Origin: Phellopilus nigrolimitatus
Lineage: Eukaryota > Basidiomycota > Agaricomycetes > Hymenochaetales > Hymenochaetaceae
Assembly (NCBI GenBank): GCA_021029095.1
Contig: JAJOHG010000166.1
Span: 1 to 54,974, forward strand
Reading direction: 5' to 3'
Length of the DNA stretch: 54,974 nucleotides
Shown here: piece after piece, positions 34,201 to 43,597 of the stretch
Layout: every line of letters starts with the position of its first letter
Numbering within the stretch: the first letter of the stretch is position 1
The notes under the pieces: model-generated
Database searches by the model: none
The model's input: only the letters and a program-made list of their open reading frames with translations
What the model was told of the DNA's origin: nothing
Program-made: the position numbers and the translations under genes

Positions 34201-35030
34201 TCAAGTGACGGAGATACCAGCATGCTCGTCGTACCCCAGAGCCAGGTTCACATTCTGCGAGTGACAGGAAGGCAGTGGTGCGATCAATACTGCAGCGCAT
34301 GTAGGCACAAGGGAAAGACATACTTGAAGAAATTGTGTCGCTGCTCCCTTCAGCAAGTTATCCAGTCCACCCTGAAGAAAGAAACATAAGCCCCACTCTA
34401 GGCAGCATGAATAAAAGAAACCCGTGACTACGCACCACAACGACGACCTTGCTGCCCTCGCTATGCACCTGGTACCCGCTGACCGTCCGGCCGTGCTTGT
34501 TCTCAACATCCGCGAGACAAGGCACCGCCGCACCCACAGTGATCAGACTGAGGTGCTCGCCCGTGTACATCTCTTTGTAGAGCGCCCTTACCTCGCGCGC
34601 AGCGACCTTCCTGCTAAGCGGCACAGAGAGCACGCTGAGGATCCCGCTGAACCACGGCGCGACGGACGGCACAAACGCTGCCTTCATCTCGCCTGTGAGC
34701 GCGGCGGGGAGGAGCGCCACGAGGTGCCGCTTGGCCTCGCGCTCGTGAATGTGGTCCGTCAGCGCGTACGGGCGCACACCGCTGTGCAGCGACACTAGCG
34801 AGACACTCAGCTCGGTTGTGGGGCGCCCGGACGCGTCCTGCTCACCCGCGACGGTGTCCGCACCGCTGTGGCCTGAGAGCTCGAAGACGGTCAGCCAGAC
34901 GCCCGGCGGCACGAGCCCGGCCTTGACGAGCGGCCCGAGGAGGAGCTGCGCGGACGTCGCATAGCAGCCTGGGTTCGCGATACGTGATGTGCGCCGCACG
35001 AGGAGCGGCCGTACAGCTCTGGATGTCGTG
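34201..35030 (-). pseudogene. N-acetyl-gamma-glutamyl-phosphate reductase fragment (Arg5,6 C-terminus)
   Basis: Homologous to the reductase half of fungal Arg5,6, a mitochondrial arginine-biosynthesis enzyme that reduces N-acetylglutamyl phosphate. Visible: NPGCYATSAQLL with the catalytic Cys; GHSGADTVAGE; RPYALTDHIHEREA with the His; VPSVAPWFSGI; GGLDNLLKGAATQ; NLALGYDEHAGI; and a natural stop at 34203-34201. Two introns with proper ends remain near 34430-34370 and 34325-34260. Upstream, PELYGR is in another frame from NPGCYAT, then homology ends. The kinase half and most of the NAD-binding domain are absent (about 230 residues against a usual 850-900). Remaining introns argue for DNA-level duplication, not retrocopying. 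Confidence 0.8.
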
Positions 35031-35159
35031 TTCAGATTTTTGCCAGGCGACGAGCAGCGCAGGCATAGAAAGAAGTATATTCAGAAAGAGAAAAAAGCTT
35101 TTTTAGCTATAAGTACGCCAAGGAGCCATTTTACATAGTGGGCACATTCGCCTGCTCAC

Positions 35160-36962
35160 CCGGAAGCCCGTATGACGCGCGCTAGTAGCCCTTCCAGCAC
35201 GTGGACCCGCGCGCCCACCAGGTCTCGCCGACGCGCACTTAGCACTGCAGTGGCGCGTCGTAGCCGAGTGCCGCGCCCCTGCTGAGGTGCGCGAGTGCCG
35301 CGTCGTTCGGTCGGACCGACACGGAGAGTACGGTGGGGGCGGAGCCAAGCGGGTTGCTTGGGGAGGGCAGCGTGGATGCGAGCAGGGATGCGAGCAGGGG
35401 GAGGAGCGAGGTGGGCCCGCGTGCGGCAGTGGCTGTCTTCGTGCTCCTACATTTCATTAAGGAGTTTAAAAAAAAATTAGAAATCGCAAAGTGAAGCTCG
35501 CACGCGCACCAGACAAAGACCTGGCCTACGGTAGTTATCGCCATGAGAAAATGCTTCGCTTGTCAAGGGACGCAGGAGCGCCGAGTATCAATGTCGGCAT
35601 GATCCTGCGTGTATTTATCAACTGCTTAACGAGAAGAACTAAAAGAAAGGAGTGGGAACGCACCGTCTGTCCGTGGGCGAGTACACATGCAGCGCGCCGT
35701 CCTCGAGCGCGACGGCGCAGAAGCGGGCGCTCGCGCTCGCCGGGAGATAGTCGAGCCACTGCACGCTCTTCTCTTTCGCAGCAAAAAGTGACACCTCGCT
35801 CGGCTCTAGACGACGAGTCAGACACGAGAGGAGAGAACAGGAGAGAAAAAGCCACACCGCTCCCGTCCTCCGAGTTGTGCGCCTCGAGCACGTCCCCCGT
35901 CTCCTCCATGTGCGCCTCCAGGAACGTCTTCAGGCTCGGTGCCTCCAGCCCCGTGGCCAGCCCATTCCCATTCCCAGGCCCCAATCCTAACCCCAGCCCC
36001 TGCAGCCCCAGCGCGGACGCGCCGGCGCCCTCCCAGCAGATCTCGCACACCTCTCTCCCTGTGGCATCGCGGTCGCGAGGTCAGTCCCCGCCGAGCGTGC
36101 GCCTTCGGCGGGGGCACGGGCTTCCCGCCGTTCTCCTCCCCGCCGTACGAGACGGCGACGTCGCCCTGCCCGGCGCGCCGCCCGCGCATGTCGAGCGCGC
36201 TGATGGGTACGGCCATGTCCGTGTCCGCGCCCGGCCCAAAGTCGTGTTCGTGGTCGAGGCCGAGGTCCATGCCGGCGCCGAAGCCCGTCGAGGACGCGGA
36301 GGCCGACGCGGGCGGCGGTACGGTGATCGTGTTGATGGTGACGCTGGGAGGTGCAGGCATGGACGCATCGCCGGCGCTAGGGCCGTTCGCCCCGAGCGAG
36401 CCGAGGAAGGTAGGCTGCACGCGGCGCCTGTCCTTGGGCGCACGGTGCGCGATGAGCGTGGTGACGCGCTCGCCGGGGCCCGCAGATGGGGCGTGGTCGA
36501 AGCCATTCTGCTACGCCGGGGCAGCGTGAGTGGAGCGTCTCGCAGCCAGCGCCGCCGCCACCCGCGCGGTGCGCGAAACCCGCGGGGAGGGGCGAGGGCA
36601 CGAAGCCGACATGGCGAGGTAGAGGTGCTGCGCGTCCGCGGGGGCGATGCCCTCGAGCTCGGGCGGGTTGGACGCGAAGACAACGAGGGTGCCGTCGGAG
36701 GAGACGGCGTAGAGCGCGAGGCTGTCGACGACCCAGGCAAAGTCCACGATCTGGCGCACGAAGACGTTTTTGGCAACGAGGAGCGGGCGCGCGCTCTTCG
36801 TCTGCCAAACGCTGATGGAGTGGTCGTCCGCACCGAGCGCGACAACGGAGCAGACGTTCGCAGTCGCGACAGGTGCACTCGAGTCCTGCAGGAAGATGCG
36901 CGGTGTATTCAATTCTGTGTTTGTGCGGATGGAAACAGGCGTCACGCAGGGAGCGCGCAACT
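35160..36962 (-). pseudogene. HIR1/HIRA histone chaperone C-terminal half, decayed
   Basis: Family role: HIRA/Hir1 deposits H3-H4 independently of replication. From the minus-strand 5' side I see a final WD40-like part (VVALGADDHSISVWQTKSARPLLVAK, YAVSSDGTLVVFASNPPELEGI), a linker (VQPTFLGSLG, VPISALDMRG, RTLGGD), then the HIRA C-terminal region (DVLEAHNSEDGSG, VQWLDYLP, FCAVALEDGALHVYSPTDRR, MPTLILGAP, ITTVGQVFVW, SVSVRPNDAALAHLS, GYDAPL, WWARGSTCWKG). These pieces are in changing frames with stops, and the N-terminal propeller is missing. The block is GC-rich, unlike its surroundings. Boundaries are approximate. Confidence 0.78.
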
Positions 36963-37250
36963 TAATGAATTTTCATCAAGTCTAGGTGCGACATAAGCAC
37001 ATATTTTTTACATGCAAACGTAGCCTAGACACAGGCCATACCAACCGAAAAGAAAGAAAGGAAATACGAGCGAAAAATAAATCAAAAACGTGAAAATACG
37101 TAGCGAAAAGCTCGTGAGGAAGAGTGTGACGTGTGGCGGTGCTATGTGGCGATGCGAACCCCCCCCTGTAACAAAATATTTTGTACACTTTTTGTACACA
37201 TTCCGGCACTTGCCGGCTCATTTTTGTAATAGTGACCGTGACAAACTACA
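36963..37250. other. No gene seen
   Basis: AT-richer sequence after the HIR1 fragment. It contains a short run of seven C at about 37158 and a small palindrome CCGGCACTTGCCGG at about 37203-37216. I see no coding signal. Confidence 0.5.
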
Positions 37251-37271
37251 CAGCCACTGGGGGTGAAAACG
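37251..37271 (+). repeat. 21-bp direct repeat, right copy
   Basis: Same 21 bases as 33371-33391, 3,880 bp apart. The two copies bracket the argC/HIR1 fragment block and may mark the ends of the unit that carried it. Confidence 0.75.
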
Positions 37272-37333
37272 CTCAGGTAGAAAGAACGCTTCCCTTACAG
37301 GAATCGTAATCCCTTCCTTATGTCAGGAATCGT

Positions 37334-37439
37334 AATTTTGTACACTTTTTGCATTGCCACCAGCTGGGACCAAATATATGCAAGCACAAAGATAATGACC
37401 AGTTAGTAGGATGATCCTTCCTAAAGTCAGGGCTCGTAA
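37334..37439 (+). repeat. Foldback family, short terminal fragment
   Basis: Matches 38370-38473 in the same orientation and ends ...AGTCAGGGCTCGTAA. An inverted related segment follows at 37517-37680, so this is a small stem-loop of its own. Confidence 0.75.
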
Positions 37440-37516
37440 CATTGATTAAGTATTCATCCATGTTGTGGATGAAGACTTTAATGAAATGATCGCTTATTAC
37501 AATCCTGAAACGAAGT

Positions 37517-37680
37517 GAAAGATCGTCCTACTAACTGGTCATTATCTTTGTGCTTGCATATATTTGTTGTGGCTGTGTTGCATTACAAAAAGTGTACAAA
37601 ATTTGTGTTACCTGAGTGTACTTTGGTATCGGCGCCTGTGCCACAAGACTACAAAATTCAAACTTGTTACCAAATTAGGA
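37517..37680 (-). repeat. Foldback family, second short fragment
   Basis: Matches 39176-39341 in orientation (GATCGTCCTACTAACTGGTC...CCAAATTAGGAA), diverged, and inverted relative to 37334-37439. Confidence 0.75.
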
Positions 37681-38473
37681 ACTTGGGTAGTGGCCACTGC
37701 TTCGCATGGCAGGTTACGAGCCCAGGTTAGCTGATGTAATTAACATGGGTAGTGACCACTGCTTCGCATGGCAAGTTACAATCCTGGTTGGTAGCCCATG
37801 TAAAAGAGTGTTGTGATTTTCAAACAAAAGGATGAGACATCTACATAACCTATACTTCAAATTTTGGTTTATAGTAATTTGCTGATAGAGAAGTGAGTTC
37901 TGGTCCGATTGCAATGATATTATAATAAAAATGATTGTACAGTCCAGGGCTACACATTTCAGCTGAATACCAAACGGATGGGAAAGATAGATACACCATC
38001 TGGAAGGCCTGAAGTAGACCTTTCAGACAGTACCATCCGCACAGAAGTGTACCGGCTTGGATTTTTCGGAATTTGGTGCATACAGCCTGCAAAGTCTGCA
38101 GGCTGGATAGGTTCAGGACAAATCGTCTCAGGGGTTATTTTTCAGCCCCAGAACCCATCTACTATGCTACATAATCGTGTAGGTATTGTGAGGCGCTGCA
38201 TAACGCAAAAGAAATCATGATTTTACGTGCAGTAGAAGAATCACTATGCTGAAAATACAAATGAGAATGGTGCTGAGCATGGGGGATTTTCCTAATTTGG
38301 TAACAAGTTTGAGTTTTGTAGTGGTTGTGGCACGGGCGCCGATACCAAAGTACACTCGGGTAACGCAAATTTTGTACACTTTTTGTATTGCCACCAGCTG
38401 GGACCAAATATATGCAAGCACAAAGATAATGACCAGTTAGTAGGACGATCCTTCCTAAAGTCAGGGCTCGTAA
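37681..38473 (+). repeat. Inverted repeat, left arm (about 0.8 kb)
   Basis: Runs from ACTTGGGTAGTGGCCACTGC to AGTCAGGGCTCGTAA. Its reverse complement lies at 39153-39991 with high identity. It contains no convincing reading frame. Both ends carry TTACGAGCCC in inverted orientation, like short terminal inverted repeats of a non-autonomous DNA element. Confidence 0.88.
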
Positions 38474-39050
38474 AATCCCCCATGCTCAGCACCATTCTCA
38501 TTTGTATTTTCAGCATAGTAATTCTTCTACTGCACATAAAAACATGATTTCTTTTGCGTTCTCAAGCACCTCACAATACCTACACGATTATGTAACATAG
38601 TAGATGGGTTCTGGGGCTGAAAATTAACCCCTGAGACAATTTGTCCTGAACCTATCCAGCCTGCAGACTTTGCAGGCTGTATGCACCAAATTCCAAAAAA
38701 CCCAAGCCGGTACTTCTCTGGCCTGATGAGACGTTCGGAAAGGTCTACTTCAGGCCTTCCAGATGGTGTATCTATCTCTCCCATCCATTTTGCTGGAATG
38801 TGTAGCCCTGGACTGTACGGTCATTTTTATTGTAATATCATTGCAATTGGACCAGAACTCACTTCTCTATCAGCAAATTACTATAAACCATGATAGGAAT
38901 GACTTGAATTGTTCAAAGGCCTATATCAAATTTGAAGTATAGGTTATGTAAATGTTTCTTCCTTTTGTTTGAAAATCACAACACTCTTTTTACATTGGCT
39001 ACCAACCAGGATCGTAACCTGCCATGCAAAGCAGTGGTCACTACCCAAGT
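38474..39050 (-). repeat. Inverted repeat family, middle copy
   Basis: A third, more diverged copy in the orientation of the right arm, from AATCCCCCATGCTCAGC to CACTACCCAAGT. It starts directly where the left arm ends, so the first two copies are back to back. Confidence 0.82.
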
Positions 39051-39152
39051 GACAAAGCAATGCCTGATTCTCCTGTTCTTGCTCTATGTGTTTTGTTTCC
39101 ACCTTTAGGTTGCGGCAGAGCAGTTCTGGTGCTAGTGCTTCTTGACATGCAA

Positions 39153-39991
39153 TTACGAGCCCTGACTTTAGGAAGGATCGTCCTACTAACTGGTCATTAT
39201 CTTTGTGCTTGCATATATTTGGTCCCAGCTGGTGGCAATACAAAAAGTGTACAAAATTTGCGTTACCCGAGTGTACTTTGGTATCGGCGCCCGTGCCACA
39301 ACCACTACAAAACTCAAACTTGTTACCAAATTAGGAAAATCCCCCATGCTCAGCACCATTCTCATTTGTATTTTCAGCATAGTGATTCTTCTACTGCACG
39401 TAAAATCATGATTTCTTTTGCGTTATGCAGCGCCTCACAATACCTACACGATTATGTAGCATAGTAGATGGGTTCTGGGGCTGAAAAATAACCCCTGAGA
39501 CGATTTGTCCTGAACCTATCCAGCCTGCAGACTTTGCAGGCTGTATGCACCAAATTCCGAAAAATCCAAGCCGGTACACTTCTGTGCGGATGGTACTGTC
39601 TGAAAGGTCTACTTCAGGCCTTCCAGATGGTGTATCTATCTTTCCCATCCGTTTGGTATTCAGCTCAGAATTCAATTTTGAAAACCCTGTCAAATCAGCA
39701 TTTTGCCTACTGGAGTGTGTAGCCCTGGACTGTACAATCATTTTTATTATAATATCATTGCAATCGGACCAGAACTCACTTCTCTATCAGCAAATTACTA
39801 TAAACCAAAATTTGAAGTATAGGTTATGTAGATGTCTCATCCTTTTGTTTGAAAATCACAACACTCTTTTACATGGGCTACCAACCAGGATTGTAACTTG
39901 CCATGCGAAGCAGTGGTCACTACCCATGTTAATTACATCAGCTAACCTGGGCTCGTAACCTGCCATGCGAAGCAGTGGCCACTACCCAAGT
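39153..39991 (-). repeat. Inverted repeat, right arm
   Basis: Reverse complement of 37681-38473. It has about 46 extra bases at about 39662-39710 (AGAATTCAATTTTGAAAACC...) that the left arm lacks. Confidence 0.88.
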
Positions 39992-40271
39992 GTGATTCAG
40001 GTCCCATCCTAATATGTATGCTTTCTGGCAGTTCTCTCATATGTTTTCTAGCCTAGGTGCATACATGTATATTGGTTTGGTAAGCTCTGCGTCCCTTTCT
40101 GCATGTGATATCTTTGTCATGAGAATATCTGTGACACATGCCGCTAGTGGGGCTATGCAGTTATGGATTGGCTTTCACTGACTCATGTTTGTCTGAGCTT
40201 CTGTTCGGCTTCCTCCTTGCTTATGCAACAATTTCCTCACACTTGCCAGTTTCTTACAGTTTGAGGGGGAG
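39992..40271 (+). mobile_element. 3' end remnant of a second copia family
   Basis: No gene seen. It ends in GAGGGGGAG (40263-40271), a polypurine tract directly before an LTR starting TGTTGG. I read this as the tail of a decayed copia-like element. No pol motifs are recognisable. Confidence 0.55.
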
Positions 40272-40443
40272 TGTTGGAATTTCTGTGAACATGCAAAAAC
40301 TGTTTCAGCATTATGGACAAATCAAGAGCAGATAGCATATACTCTGATTGTTTGTATCTTGCTTTCTGTTGTGTTTGTCCACAGCCCACCACCACCAACA
40401 GGACAAAGGAGCTGCTAACAACCTTGCCCCTTGTATTTCAACA
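40272..40443 (+). repeat. LTR of second copia family
   Basis: 172 bp, TGTTGGAA...TTTCAACA, with TGTTG/CAACA inverted ends. It is similar along its length to the reverse complement of 40997-41194. It follows a polypurine tract, so it is a 3' LTR. Confidence 0.75.
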
Positions 40444-40615
40444 AATGGTGAAGACAGGTCTAGTGTCAGGATAGAACATTAGGACCACTTTACAAAAGGT
40501 TATCACAGGTTTTCAGAATCTGCGAGGAGTGACTGCCTTTGTGACCAGTGTACAGGCATGCACTCTTGAGTTTCAATTGCTTCTTGGTCCATAATGTTGT
40601 TTTATTGCCAGTTTT

Positions 40616-40920
40616 ATAATTGTTGGCAGAGTTCGAAATATCAACTTTTTTGGCCTCGAAGCTTCAAAAATATGCTACTCACTCAATTCTTCACATTTTT
40701 TTTTTTCATTCAAGTTGATAAATGGCTGTATATACTGTATCTAGCATCTGATGTATAAAAATAAGCATCTGATGTATAAAAATAATGCACTTTTTAGAAT
40801 GGATGTGCCGATCTCTGAAATCAGGCAGTGCATACATGCTCTCAGAAGATGTCAAAACATCTTGAATTTTTCCAGCTTCAGTTTTGAAGCTATTGACATG
40901 GTTATTTCTGCAGAACACTT
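40616..40920 (+). repeat. Hairpin repeat, left arm
   Basis: Reverse complement of 41318-41597 with high identity. It is 25 bases longer because a 21-base segment (AGCATCTGATGTATAAAAAT plus A) is in tandem duplicate at about 40741-40785. ORFs of 60-100 codons here occur on both arms only because of the repeat and are not called. Confidence 0.88.
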
Positions 40921-40996
40921 AAATAGTTGTAATTGAGTGGTTGTAAGTCTTACTTTTTGGAATAATGCTTTGCAATAGCCTTCCATACATAAATTT

Positions 40997-41194
40997 TGTT
41001 GAAATACGAGGGGCGAGGTCACCAGCAGTCGCACACAGTGGAGTCCATTTGACCCGTTGGCTGTGGTGGGCCGTGGGCAAACACGATAGATAGCACAATA
41101 CAGACCATCAGCCTATATGCTACTTGCTTACTAATCTACCCGATATGTCCGTTACCCCGAAATCAGTTTTTGAGAGTTCGCAGAAATTCCAACA
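40997..41194 (-). repeat. Solo LTR of second copia family
   Basis: 198 bp on the minus strand, TGTTGGAA...TTTCAACA, with perfect 5-bp target duplications AATTT at 40992-40996 and 41195-41199. There is no internal sequence, so it arose by LTR-LTR recombination. It sits in the loop between the two hairpin arms and is therefore younger than the hairpin. Confidence 0.85.
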
Positions 41195-41317
41195 AATTTA
41201 TCTGGTCTTTGTTTTCTGGATTTCTGGCATCTGCTGCCCAAGTAGTTGGTGAATTGCACCTTGCCATCAGCCTCATACAGAAAAGTAGAACTTATAATAT
41301 CTAAAGAGCATTTATAT

Positions 41318-41597
41318 AAGTGTTCTGCAGAAGCAACCATGTCAATAGCTTCAAAACTGAAGCTGGAAAAATTCAAGATGTTTTGACATCTTCTGAGAGC
41401 ATGTATGCACTGCCTGATTTCAGAGATCGGCACATCCATTCTAAAAAGTGCATTATTTTTATACATCAGATGCTAGCTACAGTATATACAGCCATTTATC
41501 AACTTGAATGAAAAAAAAAGTGAAGAATTGAGTGAGTAGCATATTTTTGAAGCTTCGAGGCCAAAAAGTTGATATTTCGAACTCCGCCAACAATTAT
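41318..41597 (-). repeat. Hairpin repeat, right arm
   Basis: Pairs with 40616-40920. Without the solo LTR the loop would be under 200 bases, so a transcript across it would fold into a nearly 300-bp stem. Confidence 0.88.
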
Positions 41598-41899
41598 GAA
41601 AACAGCAATAATGACCAGGTTCTCAATGACATTGAAGAAGTGTGAAATACTCTCTTCCTCTGTCAGAAACATGGGTGTGCAGCAGTTTCCAGTGAGAGGT
41701 ATAAAACTCTGTCACTCAAAAGTCAGCAAGGAATGGCTGGACTGTGTCAAGTCGGCCATCTGTAGGCCTTTGCCACCAAAACATCTACAGTGGCAAGTGC
41801 CGATCATTTGTGATTACAAAGCGTGCACGCTCTTTAGCAGGCGTTGCACTCCCCTCAACTGCTTCAGCAGAAGTTGAACTCGAGCCACAGAGCAAGGAT
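41598..41899. other. Upstream flank of the Nup53 gene
   Basis: 302 bases between the hairpin and the Nup53 start. The Nup53 frame is open upstream to about 41744, but without recognisable protein. I see no clear promoter motif. Confidence 0.4.
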
Positions 41900-43322
41900 A
41901 TGTCTGGGAACACGCTTCCGTTTTCATCGTCATTAAACCCGCAGATCCCACAAGAGCGCTCACGCACAGTGATTGGGTCATCCCAGGCAGCTGGGCATGT
42001 GGCGAGCGTTGGATATCCCTACAGCAGTCCAAATACCGGTCCCAGTGCGTCCGCGAGCTTCGGGGTGGGTGTCGGGCAAGCACTCAATGATTCTCTTGCT
42101 CAATCAAGGCCTCAGTATCAGCCTGGGTATCTATTGGTGCGCTTTTTTTGCATCCCGATGCTAGAAAGCTGATCAACCCTTCCGATACGTCGCCAGTCCC
42201 TTGCGCAAAGTCAGGTGAATAAAGCTTCTGCTGATCGTGTTCTTCAGACTAACTTGCCTCTCCAAGGCCGCTCAAACAACTGGCCAGCGCCATGAAGAAG
42301 CTCATCTTATACCGACTCGAGCGAAAGTTAATACCACTTTCCCTCGCAATACGTCTTCCGACTTCGGGTCCGAGTCAATGTTCGAAAACGCTTCAAAGTA
42401 AGCCTCTCAGCCAAGACATGAGCCAATTCGCCAATCACAGTGTCTCTTACCACCTCAGACATCGCCTTCGCGAGGCCACAGACGATGAAGACGGGCCGCC
42501 GACATCTTCTGTTGCGGATATCGTAAACGATATCCATATGGACTCCTACAGATCAAAGTCTCAGGTACACATCGCGTCTCCTATTAAACGACTCCAGCCT
42601 TGAACTTGTTCTTTTCGAAAGATATATTCCACGCCGAGCAGATTGATTTCTGCGCAGAGAAACAGCACCACAACACCTTCGCCACCCGCACACCAGACTC
42701 TGTACGTCATCGTCTTTGGTTACCCCCCCTCAAGATATTCGTCGACTGTAGCCCACTTTCAATCGATCGTTGATGGCGGTACCTCCGATCCCGAAATGAG
42801 TAGCGACGCCGAAAATGCGTTTAAAATAGGATACAAGCAACCCTGGGAAGCTGCAAGGGCTTGGCGAAGGAACGGCGAAATTATCAGCGGCGAGGGTGGT
42901 CGATGGATGGTGGGGGTGAAATGGGCGGTAAGTGCTATATGCTTATCGCAATAAATATTGCACAAAACTAATCTTCAGTGCAGGATCCTCTAGTCGCTGA
43001 ACAGATTCTAGGCCCTGGTGCTAGGATTTCAACAACTTCGCCACCAATTCCAGCCACTGAGACACCATTCTTTTCAATGGATCACAGGAGTGATTTTCCG
43101 GATCCAGCGTTTTCGCAGCTTCAGCACATCTCCACGCCACAACGCGATTCTGCGCCGTCAATAGGGACCCCCCTTAAACTCGCTCCATCTGCCTCCGCTT
43201 TCCGAAAAGATGCACCCGAACGGAGCAGAAAAAATATACCGGTCCAAATGGAGACGGTTGCAACGGATTCGCCTGGGAAAGGCATGTTTGGTCAGGTTTC
43301 TGATCTTATCTTTGGATGGTAA
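41900..43322 (+). CDS. Nup53/Nup35-type nucleoporin
   Basis: Scaffold nucleoporin of the inner pore ring that binds Nup155/170, Nup93 and the membrane. Exon model 41900-42136, 42197-42214, 42267-42397, 42441-42564, 42622-42927, 42984-43322 gives 384 residues with all phases closed. Residues about 190-285 form the Nup35-type RRM (LYVIVFGYPPSRYSSTVAHF, IGYKQPWEAARAWRRNGEII, WMVGVKWAD). The N-terminal half has family signatures QYQPGYLL, PTRAKVN, DFGSESMFENAS and DEDGPPTSSVADI. The end SDLIFGW fits the C-terminal membrane-binding helix. Exon 2 is only 18 nt (SLAQSQ); without it the frame hits TGA at 42293. The start is the ATG at 41900, since upstream sequence has no family similarity. Confidence 0.88.
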
Positions 43323-43597
43323 TGGTGATTAGATATATGTCACTTCGCGAAGATATTTTTCTCTCAGTTTTGTGGTGCTCTAAATAATTTATGTCCTTGT
43401 GTCGATGCGTTCGTATTGACTGGGAACCGGGTTGAGTTTATTTTAAAATCTGGCAAATACGTACACGCGGTTGTCTTGCACGTTCCTTACCGATATAACA
43501 GTACAACTAAAGACACATATACACCTTGATCGTTTCCAGCCAGTCCACTCATTTATATATTCAGGAGTCGGTCTGAAAGCCCACGGTCTTTCGTTGA

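Noticed and set aside
34201..36962. argC and HIR1 regions as working genes
   Set aside because: Both lack their N-terminal halves. HIR1 pieces lie in different frames with stops, and argC has a frame break upstream of NPGCYAT.
37201..37220. Helitron 3' end at the CCGGCACTTGCCGG palindrome
   Set aside because: It is not followed by a CTRR terminus, and no rolling-circle transposase is present. The capture mechanism of the gene block stays open.
38474..39240. ORFs such as the 81-99 codon frames in the foldback cluster
   Set aside because: They appear in several copies and orientations only because of the inverted repeats, and no known domain is visible.
42197..42295. Frameshift in Nup53 at 42293
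   Set aside because: An 18-nt exon with two ordinary introns gives a family-like protein without any frame break.
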